A DNA stretch of 64,000 nt from Rhodoblastus acidophilus (GTDB taxonomy: Bacteria; Pseudomonadota; Alphaproteobacteria; Rhizobiales; Beijerinckiaceae). The notes below the pieces were generated by a model. It searched no databases. It saw nothing but the letters and a program-made list of their open reading frames with translations, and had not been told where the DNA came from. Of the stretch, positions 42,358-50,762 are shown in pieces; positions within the stretch are counted from its first letter, which is position 1; each line of letters starts with the position of its first letter. Made by a program: the position numbers and the translations under genes. The stretch spans positions 86,966 to 150,965 of the forward strand of contig NZ_WNKS01000008.1 in assembly GCF_009720655.1 (NCBI RefSeq). The letters are read 5' to 3'.

Positions 42358-44709
42358 ATGACGCATGTCGTCGCCGTCGTCGGCAATCCCAATTGCGGGA
42401 AGACCACCTTGTTCAACGCGCTCACCGGCTCCACGCAGCAGGTTGGCAACTGGCCCGGCGTCACTGTCGAGAAGAAGGTCGGCTCCTACGCGCTGGGCGA
42501 CGAAAAGTTCGACCTGGTGGACCTGCCCGGCATCTACATGATCGGCGGCCTGTCGAAAGGCTCAGAGGACGAGCGCGTTGCGCGCGACTTCATCCTGTCG
42601 GGCGAGGCGAAGGTCGTCGTCAACATCCTCGACGCCGCCAATCTCGAACGCAACCTCTATCTGACCACGCAACTGCTGGAGATGCGGGTTCCCGTCGTGG
42701 TCGCCGTCAACATGGTGGACATCGCGGAAAAGACCGGCATCCGCATCGACGTCAAGGCGCTGTCGCGGATGCTGGACTGCCCGGTGGTTTCGATTGTCGC
42801 CAGCCGGCGCAGGGGCATGGCCGAACTGAAGGCCACCATCGCCAGCGCCTGCCACAAGCCGGCGGTTCCCTCGGTTCATTTGACCCACGCCCCGGCGGTG
42901 GAGGCGGCGCGGGCGGCGCTCCTGCCCATGGTCGCGGAGGCCGCGGCCGCCCGCGGCGTCGATCCCGGCTGGGTGGCGCTGAAACTTCTGGAAGGCGACG
43001 GTTTTGCCGAAGCCTTGGCCGGTCGCGGCCTGAAGGGCGAGATCGAGCGGCATGGGCATGAGATTGAGACCGCCTGCGGCGACGAGGCCGACATCATCAT
43101 CGCCGACGGCCGCTATCGCTTCATCGGCGACATCATCGCCGCCTGCTTCCACCAGCCCCGCAAGATTTCGCTGAAACTGACCCGGCGCATCGACAGGGTG
43201 GTCTTGAACCGCTTTCTCGGCGTGCCCGTCTTCCTGTTCGCCATGTATCTGATGTTCCTGTTCACCATCAAGGTGGGCGGCGCCTTCATCGAGTTTTTCG
43301 GCCTGACGGCGGAGGCTTTGTTCGTGGACGGCGTCGGCGAGGGGCTGAAAAGCGTCAACGCGCCGGAATGGCTGACCGTTTTCGTCGCCACCGGCATCGG
43401 CGGCGGCATTAAAACGGTCGCGACCTTCATTCCCATCATCGGCTCGCTGTTCCTGTTCCTCTCCTTCCTTGAGGACTCCGGCTACATGGCGCGCGCGGCT
43501 TTTGTGATGGACCGCGCCATGCGCGCCATCGGCCTTCCCGGAAAGAGCTTCGTGCCGCTGATCGTCGGCTTCGGCTGCAACGTGCCGGCGATCATGGCGA
43601 CGCGGACGCTGGAAAATCGTCGCGATCGCATTCTCACCATGATGATGGCGCCGTTCATGTCGTGCGGCGCGCGCCTGCCGGTTTACGCCCTGTTCGCCGC
43701 CGCGTTTTTCACCCAGAACGGCCAGAATGTGGTGTTCGCGCTTTACATGCTGGGCATCGGCTTCGCGGTGGCGACCGGCTTGTTGCTGAAGGCCACCGTG
43801 CTGAAGGGCGCAACCTCCCCCTTCGTGATGGAATTGCCGCCCTATCACCTGCCCACGCCGCACACCGTGCTGCTGCAAGCGTGGCGACGGCTGCGCGAAT
43901 TCATTTTCCGCGCGGGACAGGTGATCGTGCCCATCGTCGCCGCGCTCAGCTTCTTCAACGCGTTGGGAACGGACGGCTCGTTCGGCAAGGAAAACACGCG
44001 CGATTCCGTGCTCGCGGTTGCGAGCCAAGCCGTCACGCCGATTTTCCGGCCGCTGGGCGTCACCGACGAGAACTGGCCGGCCGCCGTTGGCCTGTTCACC
44101 GGCATTTTCGCCAAGGAGGCCGTGGTCGGAACGCTGAACTCGCTCTACGCCGAAATGGGCGCGGCAGACGCGGCCGCCAAGGCGCAGGCCGAGGGCGCGT
44201 CCGCCGAGGCTCCGAAGGAGAGCGGCGGCGTTGTCGCCAAGCTTTGGGAAGCCGTCGCCACCATTCCCGCCAAATTCGGCGAGATCGGCTCTTCGCTCAC
44301 CGATCCGCTGGGGCTGAACGTCTCCTACACCGGCGACGCGGAGGCGGCCGCCGCGGAACTGAAGGTGCAGGGAGGCGTATTCGGCGCGATGACCAACCGG
44401 TTCGACGGCCTCGCCGGCGCCTTCGCCTACATGCTGTTCATCCTGCTCTACACGCCTTGCGTGGCGGCTTTGGGCGCGATCCGGCACGAGGCGGGGCTCG
44501 CCTGGACAGCCTTCGCGGCGGGCTGGAGCACGCTGCTCGGCTACACGTCGGCGGTGGCGTTCTTCCAGATCGCGACCTTCGCGCGCGATCCCGCGTCTTC
44601 GTCGAACACGCTTGCGGCCTGCGTCGGGTTCGCAGGTCTCGCGATCGGCTTGATGATCGTGGCGGGGCGCAAGCGCATGCGCGCGCTCGCGGCGGCTCCG
44701 GCGGAGTGA
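42358..44709 (+). CDS. feoB: Ferrous iron transporter FeoB
   Basis: A 783-residue inner-membrane Fe2+ importer with an N-terminal G-protein domain (G1 GNPNCGKTT at 9-17, G3 DLPGIYMIGG, G4 NMVD), a GDI-like helical domain to about residue 260 and then the Gate-containing membrane domain. The conserved GFGCNVPAIMATRTLE and CGARLPVYALFAAAFF occur there. The loop around 600-650 carries an Ala/Glu-rich insert (KAQAEGASAEAPKESGG). Length is at the upper normal range. It follows feoA by 2 bp and precedes feoC by 6 bp. Confidence 0.96.
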   Translation: MTHVVAVVGNPNCGKTTLFNALTGSTQQVGNWPGVTVEKKVGSYALGDEKFDLVDLPGIYMIGGLSKGSEDERVARDFILSGEAKVVVNILDAANLERNLYLTTQLLEMRVPVVVAVNMVDIAEKTGIRIDVKALSRMLDCPVVSIVASRRRGMAELKATIASACHKPAVPSVHLTHAPAVEAARAALLPMVAEAAAARGVDPGWVALKLLEGDGFAEALAGRGLKGEIERHGHEIETACGDEADIIIADGRYRFIGDIIAACFHQPRKISLKLTRRIDRVVLNRFLGVPVFLFAMYLMFLFTIKVGGAFIEFFGLTAEALFVDGVGEGLKSVNAPEWLTVFVATGIGGGIKTVATFIPIIGSLFLFLSFLEDSGYMARAAFVMDRAMRAIGLPGKSFVPLIVGFGCNVPAIMATRTLENRRDRILTMMMAPFMSCGARLPVYALFAAAFFTQNGQNVVFALYMLGIGFAVATGLLLKATVLKGATSPFVMELPPYHLPTPHTVLLQAWRRLREFIFRAGQVIVPIVAALSFFNALGTDGSFGKENTRDSVLAVASQAVTPIFRPLGVTDENWPAAVGLFTGIFAKEAVVGTLNSLYAEMGAADAAAKAQAEGASAEAPKESGGVVAKLWEAVATIPAKFGEIGSSLTDPLGLNVSYTGDAEAAAAELKVQGGVFGAMTNRFDGLAGAFAYMLFILLYTPCVAALGAIRHEAGLAWTAFAAGWSTLLGYTSAVAFFQIATFARDPASSSNTLAACVGFAGLAIGLMIVAGRKRMRALAAAPAE

Positions 44710-44715
44710 GGTCCC

Positions 44716-44937
44716 ATGACGATGACGCTGACCGCCGCCAAGGCCTATCTGATGGACAGGCGGCGCGCCACACTCTGCGACATTGCGCGGCATTTTGAAT
44801 CCACACCCGACGCGGCGCGGCAGGTCATGCAGCATTGGGTCGCCAAGGGGCGGGTGACGCTGCTGCAAGGAAAGGCGTGCAAGGCCGGCTGCAGCTGCGC
44901 TAGCCGGTCCGACGACGTCTATGAATGGGTGACGTAA
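44716..44937 (+). CDS. feoC: FeoC-type winged-helix protein
   Basis: A 73-residue protein with a winged-helix start (TLTAAKAYLMDRRRATLCDIARHFESTPDAARQVMQHWVAKGRV) and a Cys group C55-x3-C59-x-C61 (ACKAGCSCAS) near the C-terminus, as in FeoC proteins that bind an Fe-S cluster and modulate FeoB. It starts 6 bp after feoB. A hairpin follows the stop. Confidence 0.88.
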   Translation: MTMTLTAAKAYLMDRRRATLCDIARHFESTPDAARQVMQHWVAKGRVTLLQGKACKAGCSCASRSDDVYEWVT

Positions 44938-44942
44938 TGATC

Positions 44943-44970
44943 GGGGTCGCGTCGATTTTGTCGCGACCCC
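44943..44970. terminator. Hairpin between feoC and the converging DUF2023 gene
   Basis: GGGGTCGCG pairs perfectly with CGCGACCCC around a 10-nt loop, 5 nt after the feoC stop. No long T-run follows. It may serve as a shared terminator for the converging units. Confidence 0.45.
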
Positions 44971-45001
44971 GCGCGCCCGACGCCGTCGCGCGGGGGTAAA
45001 G

Positions 45002-45427
45002 TCACTCCGCGGCGGTCGCCAGCGCGACGCGTTGACGGCGCGCGAGATAGCGCAAACATTGCTGCTCGCGATCATAGCCGAGCAGCGCGCCGAGCATAAA
45101 ATCCTCTTCCGGCGTCAGCAGATTGAGCGAGCGCGTCGCCAGCGACCGCGCCACATCGACGAAAGCGCGCCGGCCGAAGAACAGGTTGGCCTTGGCGGGG
45201 CACACCTCCTGGACGAAATGGTCGATGCCGAGTTTCGCCATCCGATCGAGCGCGCGCGTCAATTCCGTGCGGGTCAGCGTCATCAGAAACAGGGCGCGGA
45301 CTCCGCGCCCATATTCGTAGACATGATGATGCAGAAGACGCAGGAACGCGTCTCCCTCGACCGCGCAGGGCGGCGCGAACGGCTGGGGCGCTTCGGCCGC
45401 CGCGATCAGAGCAACTGGTTCAGCCAT
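45002..45427 (-). CDS. DUF2023 family protein, flavodoxin partner
   Basis: A 141-residue cytoplasmic protein. The core LLHHHVYEYGRGVRALFLMTL, then LGIDHFVQEVCPAKANLFFG and LTPEEDFMLGALLGYDREQQCLRYLARR, is the DUF2023 signature; the N-terminal 35 residues are a variable extension. DUF2023 genes are regularly found next to flavodoxin genes. Here the start overlaps the flavodoxin gene end by 22 bp. The function is unknown; a regulator or maturation partner of the flavodoxin is likely. Confidence 0.82.
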   Translation of the reverse strand: MAEPVALIAAAEAPQPFAPPCAVEGDAFLRLLHHHVYEYGRGVRALFLMTLTRTELTRALDRMAKLGIDHFVQEVCPAKANLFFGRRAFVDVARSLATRSLNLLTPEEDFMLGALLGYDREQQCLRYLARRQRVALATAAE

Positions 45428-45888
45428 GCGGTCACTCGCTTTTCGGTCATGCCGGATTGGGTGTCGAGGTCGAGGGCCAGACCGACGAACTGGCCGTCGC
45501 GTTCGGCGGTGGACTGGACATAGTCGAAGCCCTTGGTGTCGGTGAAGCCGACGACATGGGCGCCGAGCGCCGAGACCTCATCGTAGAGAATGCCCACGGC
45601 GTCGAGGAAGGAGGTCGGATAGTTCTGCTGGTCGCCGGTTCCGAACAGGGCGACCTTCTTGCCCTTGAGATTGGCGGCGCGCAGCTTGTCGATATTGTCT
45701 TCCCAATCCGTTTGCAGGGTTCCGTCGCCATAGGTGGGCGAACCCAGCACCAGCAAGTCGCAGTTTTCGAAATCGGTGACGGAGGCCTTCTTGATGTCGA
45801 TGGTCCGCCCCTGACACTTGGCGGCGATTTTTGACGCGACGCCACGCGTCGCGCCGCCGTCGGAACCAAAAACGATATTTATTTTCAT
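45406..45888 (-). CDS. fldA: Flavodoxin
   Basis: A 160-residue FMN electron carrier of the long-chain type that substitutes for ferredoxin when iron is scarce. The phosphate-binding loop is GSDGGATRG, the first FMN loop GSPTYGDGTLQTDW and the second GTGDQQNYPTSFLDAVG, with the long-chain insertion (FVGLALDLDTQSGMTEKRVTAWLNQL) at the C-terminus. The P-loop GSDGGATRG is slightly unusual compared with the common GSDTGNT. It lies near feoABC and an ICE-like box, consistent with iron-limited expression. Confidence 0.92.
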   Translation of the reverse strand: MKINIVFGSDGGATRGVASKIAAKCQGRTIDIKKASVTDFENCDLLVLGSPTYGDGTLQTDWEDNIDKLRAANLKGKKVALFGTGDQQNYPTSFLDAVGILYDEVSALGAHVVGFTDTKGFDYVQSTAERDGQFVGLALDLDTQSGMTEKRVTAWLNQLL

Positions 45889-45905
45889 GTCGCCTTCCTT
45901 GTATT

Positions 45906-45925
45906 CTAGCTTTTCTAGAAGCTAG
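45906..45925 (-). promoter_or_regulatory. Palindrome just upstream of the flavodoxin gene
   Basis: CTAGCTT-TTCTAG-AAGCTAG is a perfect 7-bp inverted repeat around a 6-nt centre, 18-37 bp before the flavodoxin ATG. It could be an operator or a hairpin in the leader; no specific regulator can be named. Confidence 0.4.
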
Positions 45926-46093
45926 TCCAAGATCATGATCAGAAATGTGCTCGCCGCCCTGGATTGCAGAAGCAGCTTAGGGTGAGCGTAGCGTAGTCTT
46001 TATCGCTCGATACATGGACAGAATACGATCGAGTGCGACGCTATTCCGCAGAAAATACCAATCCTGCTTCATCGTACAAATTGAAACCGTCAA

Positions 46094-46110
46094 TTTAGAA
46101 ATATTCTAGA
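46094..46110. promoter_or_regulatory. Irr/ICE-like iron box upstream of the flavodoxin gene
   Basis: TTTAGAAATATTCTAGA matches TTTAGAA-N3-TTCTAAA at 13 of 14 positions, the best of the three ICE-like sites in this window. It lies 206 bp before the flavodoxin start, in an AT-richer intergenic stretch (45889-46139) with no gene. Confidence 0.65.
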
Positions 46111-46139
46111 TTTGAGCAGCAGTCCTCACCGAGGTCGTC

Positions 46140-46436
46140 ATGCGGGTCCGCAACCCCTCGGAAATCAGGACGGTCTCGAAAAGGGGCCTGATCGCCCTGC
46201 CCGCCTTCCGCATCTTCACCAAGACCAACATGGCGCTGGCGATGGCTGCGCGCTCCGATCGGCGTCATTCCGGTGATTTTCGGAATTTTCGGGTTTCTGC
46301 CCGTGCTCGGGTTCTGGATGGTTCCCCTCGGACTGTCGATCCTGGCGCTGGATTTTTCGGCCGCCGACAAGGCTGATCGATGGCTGAGGCGCAAGGCGCG
46401 GCGTCTTGCCGCGGGACAAAACGGAGTGACGTGGGG
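46140..46436 (+). pseudogene. Frameshifted small membrane-protein gene
   Basis: An opening frame from ATG 46140 (MRVRNPSEIRTVSKRGLIAL, then PAFRIFTKTN) appears to continue in another frame as TWRWRWLRAPIGVIPVIFGI and FGFLPVLGFWMVPLGLSILALDF, then ADRWLRRKARR. The second part has the pattern of short alphaproteobacterial membrane proteins with FGFLPVLGFWM-like helices, but in its own frame it has only a GTG inside the helix as a start and no proper stop before uppP. A frameshift near 46215 and decay at the 3' end best explain it. The family name is unknown. Confidence 0.4.
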
Positions 46437-46473
46437 AGGCGTCGCGACACGCGTGTGCGCTGCGCCCTCTCGA

Positions 46474-47262
46474 TCACCAGTTGGCTGGAAGCGCCAGGAG
46501 CGCCCCGCCCAGTGCGATGCGATACCACGCGAACACCGTGAAGCTGTGCGATTGGATGAAGCCGAGCAGCCACTTGATCGCTACGAACGCCACGACGGTC
46601 GACGCCAAGAAGGCTATGGCGAGCAGCGTCCAGTCCTCGCCGCCCGCGCCATGCGCGCGCTGGCCGTAAAGCTCGTAAGCGCTCGCGGCGAACATGGTGG
46701 GAATGCCGACCAGAAACGCGAATTCCGTGGCGGCGGCGCGATCGGTCGTTCCCGCGACCATCGCGGCGAAGATCGTCGCGCCGGATCGCGACGTACCCGG
46801 AAAAATACCGGCGACGACCTGGGCGACGCCAACGATCACGGCCGCCGCCCAGGTGACCTTTGCGCGCGGGGGCTGACGCCCCGCCCACCATTCCGCGCCC
46901 AGGATCCAGACGCCGCCGATGATCAGCGCCCACGCGACCGGCGCTGTCGATTCCGGTAGGGAAAAACCGAGTTTTTTGGCGACGAGACCGAGCAAGGCCG
47001 TGATCAGGAAGGCGACCGACAGTTTCAAGGCATAAGCGCGGTTTTCCGGTTGTCGGAGGTGGGTGGCGAGCGCGAAAAGGCGCTGGCGGTACACCAGGGT
47101 CACGGCGATCATCGCGCCGGCCTGGATGACAATGTTGAAAAGATCCGACCGATGGCCGAGCCAGTGTTCGGCGATCAGGAGGTGGCCCGTGCTGGAAATC
47201 GGCAGAAATTCCGTGATGCCCTCGATGAGGCCGAGGAGGACGACGTTGAGGATTTCGATCAA
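46474..47262 (-). CDS. uppP: Undecaprenyl-diphosphatase (BacA/UppP)
   Basis: A 262-residue integral membrane enzyme that recycles undecaprenyl pyrophosphate for peptidoglycan synthesis and gives bacitracin resistance. The two catalytic segments are clear: GLIEGITEFLPISSTGHLLIAE near the N-terminus and GIFPGTSRSGATI near residue 160. About eight helices are predicted. The start is a TTG at 47262 without a strong ribosome-binding site. It stands alone. Confidence 0.93.
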   Translation of the reverse strand: MIEILNVVLLGLIEGITEFLPISSTGHLLIAEHWLGHRSDLFNIVIQAGAMIAVTLVYRQRLFALATHLRQPENRAYALKLSVAFLITALLGLVAKKLGFSLPESTAPVAWALIIGGVWILGAEWWAGRQPPRAKVTWAAAVIVGVAQVVAGIFPGTSRSGATIFAAMVAGTTDRAAATEFAFLVGIPTMFAASAYELYGQRAHGAGGEDWTLLAIAFLASTVVAFVAIKWLLGFIQSHSFTVFAWYRIALGGALLALPANW

Positions 47263-47446
47263 GGTGTGAGGCTTTCATGGGTGAGTGGGCCTGGCCACGC
47301 CAGTGAACCGCCGCGCGCCCAGCGAAAATTCATGAGCCGAATGAGCATTAACCTTGCGAACGCGTGCTTTTCGACGCGGATGGATGCGTCGACGGGAGCC
47401 CGGCGGACCGCCCACCGGAAGACCGAGACTTTTGGCTCTGAGCAAG

Positions 47447-47469
47447 GGACGGCTCTCAAGGAGCCGTCC
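47447..47469 (-). terminator. Stem-loop downstream of the TerC-family gene
   Basis: GGACGGCTC and GAGCCGTCC form a perfect 9-bp stem with a 5-nt loop, about 32 nt past the TerC-family stop. The minus-strand flank is not T-rich, so terminator function is tentative. The rest of the gap 47263-47500 shows no gene. Confidence 0.45.
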
Positions 47470-47500
47470 TTCGTGGCGTTGTTCGGATCGCCTGGCGGGT

Positions 47501-48214
47501 TCAGGCGGAGTCGGGCGCCTTCGCGGCGGCGCCCATTTTCGTCAGGATGAAGCCGGCGGCGACGACGATCACCGCTCCGACGCCCGCGGCGGCGTAATGA
47601 ACGGCGTCGCCATGGGCGTGCGCGTCGAGGAATGTGTGCGCGAGATTGGCGACATAGGGGTCTGTGATGATCATCTCGCCGGCGATCCAGCCGAGCAATC
47701 CGCCGCCGAACCAGATGAGGACGGGGAAACGCTGGATCAAGTTCGTAATCAGCGAGGCGCCGACGACGACAAAGGGGATCGATATCAGGAGGCCGATCGC
47801 GAACAGGGGGATGTTCCCTTTGGCCGCGCCGGCGATGGCGACGACGTTGTCGAGGCTCATCACAATGTCGGCCAGCGCAATCGTGCGCACGGCTCCGAAC
47901 AGTGTTTCCTTCGACTGGATGTGGTTTTCGTCGTCTTCCTCGGCCTTGACCAGCTTGATGGCGATCCAGAGCAGCATCAGACCGCCGACGATGCGAAGAT
48001 ACGGGACCGCGAGCAGATAGGTGATGATCGACGCGAAGACGATGCGCAGGATCACGGCCGTCGCGGCGCCGAGAGCGATGCCCGTTTTTTGCTGCTTGGG
48101 CGGAAGCGAGCGGCACGCCATGGCGATCACCACGGCGTTGTCGCCCGAAAGCAGAATATCGATCCAGATAATCTGCAGGAGCGAGATCAGGAACGCGGTG
48201 CTGAAATAGTCCAT
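47501..48214 (-). CDS. TerC-family (YjbE-like) membrane protein
   Basis: A 237-residue integral membrane protein of the TerC/YjbE class. Its two inverted repeats carry acidic motifs in the membrane: IIWIDILLSGDNAVVIAMACRSLP in the first and ADIVMSLDNVVAIAGAAKGN in the second. Seven helices are predicted, and a charged loop (KLVKAEEDDENHIQSKE) links the halves. Relatives export Mn2+ or support metalation of secreted proteins; others accompany ter genes. Here it is 206 bp downstream of terD on the same strand, with a possible structured leader between (48232-48342). Confidence 0.88.
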   Translation of the reverse strand: MDYFSTAFLISLLQIIWIDILLSGDNAVVIAMACRSLPPKQQKTGIALGAATAVILRIVFASIITYLLAVPYLRIVGGLMLLWIAIKLVKAEEDDENHIQSKETLFGAVRTIALADIVMSLDNVVAIAGAAKGNIPLFAIGLLISIPFVVVGASLITNLIQRFPVLIWFGGGLLGWIAGEMIITDPYVANLAHTFLDAHAHGDAVHYAAAGVGAVIVVAAGFILTKMGAAAKAPDSA

Positions 48215-48231
48215 GTGGTGTCCTTAGACGT

Positions 48232-48342
48232 CGGCGGGAGCCATGCCAGATGGGCTGGCTGTGATATAACCCTGCGGGAACAGCATTGAGCTTTGCTCGA
48301 TGGCGACGCTACCAGTTTAACGTCGCGCGTGGGCTCCCGCCG
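48232..48342 (-). promoter_or_regulatory. Putative structured leader upstream of the TerC-family gene
   Basis: Perfect 11-bp inverted repeats (48232-48242 and 48332-48342, CGGCGGGAGCC/GGCTCCCGCCG) would close an RNA of about 111 nt that ends 17 nt before the TerC-family start. Inside are further short complementary stretches (GCAAAGC/GCTTTGC-like, GCGACG/CGTCGC). TerC-family genes elsewhere are often controlled by Mn-sensing leaders, but the consensus of that class is not recognisable here. Confidence 0.4.
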
Positions 48343-48420
48343 GCGCTTTGCTCCGCCTTCTCGGGTCAATTTCGACAAAAGCCCGGGCGGCTCGCGCCGC
48401 CCGGAGAAACGATTGGTGGT

Positions 48421-48999
48421 TCAGGCGACGTTAATGCCGAACTGACTGCACATCGCCGCGAGGCCACCGGCGTAACCCTGGCCCACCGCGCGAAACTTCC
48501 ATTCCGCGCCGTTGCGATAGAGTTCGCCAAAAATCATGGCCGTCTCCGTCGAATAATCTTCGGACAGGTCGTAGCGGGCGACTTCGACGTTCGTGTCCTG
48601 GTTGACCAGACGGATGAAGGCGCCGCCGACCTGACCAAAACTCTGCTTGCGGGCGGGCGCCTCGTGAATCGTCACCGTGAACACGACCTTGGAAACGTCG
48701 GCGGGAATGGCGGGCAGGTTGACCTTGACCACCTCGTCGTCGCCTTCGCCCGCGCCGGAAAGGTTGTCGCCGGCGTGCTCGACCGAGCCATCCGCCGACA
48801 CCTTGTTGTTGTAGAAAATAAAATCCTTTTCGGAACGGACTTTTCCGCTTTCGCCGAGCAGGAAGACGGAGGCGTCCAGATCGAATTCGGCGCCGTCCGT
48901 CGCGCGCGGATCCCAGCCGAGGCCGAACAGAACTTTTTTGAGATTGGGATCGGTCTTGGTGAGGGAGACGTTGCCGCCCTTCGAAAGGCTGATGGCCAT
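48421..48999 (-). CDS. terD: TerD-family calcium-binding stress protein
   Basis: A 192-residue TerD/CABP protein of the tellurium/stress (ter) system. Typical blocks are: [81 protein letters not shown] and [14 protein letters not shown]. The Asp-rich loops ([18 protein letters not shown]) bind Ca2+ in the family. The ATG at 48999 gives the standard MAISLSKGG start. It is the last ter gene of a minus-strand group; terB lies 99 bp upstream. Confidence 0.93.
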   Translation of the reverse strand: MAISLSKGGNVSLTKTDPNLKKVLFGLGWDPRATDGAEFDLDASVFLLGESGKVRSEKDFIFYNNKVSADGSVEHAGDNLSGAGEGDDEVVKVNLPAIPADVSKVVFTVTIHEAPARKQSFGQVGGAFIRLVNQDTNVEVARYDLSEDYSTETAMIFGELYRNGAEWKFRAVGQGYAGGLAAMCSQFGINVA

Positions 49000-49098
49000 G
49001 GGTGTCAATTCCTTCAGAGTCGAACCCGTCCGCTCGGGCCCGATGGAGTGTGCGTATGGAGGACCGGAATCGTGCGGACCTGACTCCGGATTAGGGAG

Positions 49099-49560
49099 TC
49101 ACAAGCCGAATTCGCTCGCGGTGAGGCCGAGTTCGCCGCAGATCGCGCGCACGACCGCTTTCTCGCCCTCGTCGAAATTGCCGTCGGACGCGCCGATGAT
49201 GCAGCAGACGCGCACCATGGTGCGAGCCGCCGCCGGATTGTTCCTGAGGCGGCCGACGATCTTCATCGCCTCGACCTTGCCGATGTCGGCGTCGAAGTCG
49301 AATTTCGACGTCACCTGATTGAAAAAGCCGATGACGTCCTCAAGCTTGAAGACCTTCAGTTCGTCGGAGGTCTGGATGAACCCGACCATCTTCTTCTTTT
49401 CGTCCGAAGAAATGGTTCCGTCGGCGGCGGCGACCAGCGCGCAACCGGCCACGGTCGCCTCCATGAACTCCCGGTTCTTGAACTTGCCGATCTCGGTCTT
49501 GAGCGCATTGCTCGCCTCGGAAGCCTTGTCCTTGGCGGCCTTGATCCAGTCTTCAAACAT
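49099..49560 (-). CDS. terB: TerB-family protein
   Basis: A 153-residue helical TerB protein. It begins with MFEDWIKAAKDKASEASNAL and holds the acidic pairs typical of the family (AADGTISSDEKKKMVGFI and GASDGNFDEGEKAVVRAICGELGL), which bind divalent metal in known TerB. It is cytoplasmic or membrane-peripheral. It lies 16 bp after terA and upstream of terD in transcription order. Confidence 0.93.
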   Translation of the reverse strand: MFEDWIKAAKDKASEASNALKTEIGKFKNREFMEATVAGCALVAAADGTISSDEKKKMVGFIQTSDELKVFKLEDVIGFFNQVTSKFDFDADIGKVEAMKIVGRLRNNPAAARTMVRVCCIIGASDGNFDEGEKAVVRAICGELGLTASEFGL

Positions 49561-49576
49561 TTGATGGTCCTTCCTG

Positions 49577-50749
49577 TTAGTCTTTCGCGCCAGCGACCCA
49601 TCGCAGGCCCCAATGAAAGCTTCTGTCCATTTCGGCATGGCCGTTGAAATATCTGACCTCGCGTGACACCCGCATCTGGCCGTCGACATTTTCGATCAGC
49701 GCCACCGCGCACATGTTCTTGCGCGAATCGCCTTCCTCAAGCGGGACTTCGACCGGCGCGGCGCCGGGCGTGTAAAGCGTGATCCGACCGTCCGTCGCCG
49801 CCCAGTTCGGCGCGCCTTCGTAAATAAAGGCGTAGATCAAAAGGCGGCGGATTTCGCCCCAGCGCGCGCCATTGATGCGAAGCCATTCGCCCTCCGCGAC
49901 CGCGCCGGAGCGGTCGTCGCCGGACAATTCGATGTAGGGTTCGAAATTGAAGGCGCCGAAACTGTCGCCCAGCGCCTGGATCCCTCCCCTGTGTCCGTCC
50001 CGCAATTCGTAGAGGCAGCCGAGATCGAGATCCACCGACCGGGGGCGGCCGAAAAACCCGGTCTTGACCGGCGCCGCGCTCCAGTTGAGGTTGATCCTGA
50101 TCTCGCCGAAACTGTCGCCTTTCTTGGTCAGGTCGATTTTCGGCTGCGCCTTCGTCAACGTGACCTTCGACAACGAAACGGCTGAAGGCGGCGGCGGTGG
50201 GGGCGGCGCGGGTGTCGGAGCCGGATCCTCGGCGACGACGACGCCAAAACTTTCCGCGAGCGGTTTCAATCCGCCCGAAAACCCCTGTCCGACCGCGCGA
50301 ACCTTCCAGACGCCGTTGCGACGGTAAATCTCGCCGAGGATCATCGAGGTTTCGATGGCGCCCTCGGTCGGAACCGGGAAACGGATGGGATCGGCGCCCT
50401 CGATTTCGAAGGCGACAGAGGCGGCGTTGGCGAAGGTCGGGCGCGCAACGCCTTCGCCCGGCAGGGTCGCGGCGAAGGCGATTCGCTGAACCCGGGCGGC
50501 GGCCGAGGCGAGGTTCAGTGAAAACACGGTCTCGCTGTCGTTCGACGAGGTCAAACGGACCGCGCCGTCGCCCGACTGGCGCTGGCCGTAAAACACCATG
50601 TCGGGGTCGCCCGACACTTTTCCGGTTTCGCCAAGCAGATAGGCTGAGATGTCGATGTCTCCGACGATCGACCCTCTACCGATCTGAATGCGCACGATCG
50701 GCGTCGTCGTGGGCAGGGGCGCGTTTTCCCCTTTTTGCAGGTTTGGCAC
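49577..50749 (-). CDS. terA: TerA-like protein (TerD-like domain plus C-terminal TerA domain)
   Basis: A 390-residue two-part protein. Residues 1-175 form a TerD-like domain (DIDISAYLLGETGKVSGDPDMVFYGQ, GEIYRRNGVWKVRAVGQGFSGGL). A Pro-rich linker (PAPTPAPPPPPPP) follows. The C-terminal domain (about 195-390) contains SVDLDLGCLYELRDGHRGGIQALGDSFG, DDRSGAVAEGEWLRING and RYFNGHAEMDRSFHWGLRW, as in TerA. It starts 13 bp after the terZ stop. No separate TerE or TerF is present. Confidence 0.9.
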   Translation of the reverse strand: MPNLQKGENAPLPTTTPIVRIQIGRGSIVGDIDISAYLLGETGKVSGDPDMVFYGQRQSGDGAVRLTSSNDSETVFSLNLASAAARVQRIAFAATLPGEGVARPTFANAASVAFEIEGADPIRFPVPTEGAIETSMILGEIYRRNGVWKVRAVGQGFSGGLKPLAESFGVVVAEDPAPTPAPPPPPPPSAVSLSKVTLTKAQPKIDLTKKGDSFGEIRINLNWSAAPVKTGFFGRPRSVDLDLGCLYELRDGHRGGIQALGDSFGAFNFEPYIELSGDDRSGAVAEGEWLRINGARWGEIRRLLIYAFIYEGAPNWAATDGRITLYTPGAAPVEVPLEEGDSRKNMCAVALIENVDGQMRVSREVRYFNGHAEMDRSFHWGLRWVAGAKD

Positions 50750-50762
50750 GAAAGTCGCCCGC

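Noticed and set aside
48215..48342. Classical yybP-ykoY manganese riboswitch before the TerC-family gene
   Set aside because: The conserved sequence around the two metal-binding loops is not recognisable. Only a generic closing stem is seen, so it is reported as an unclassified leader.
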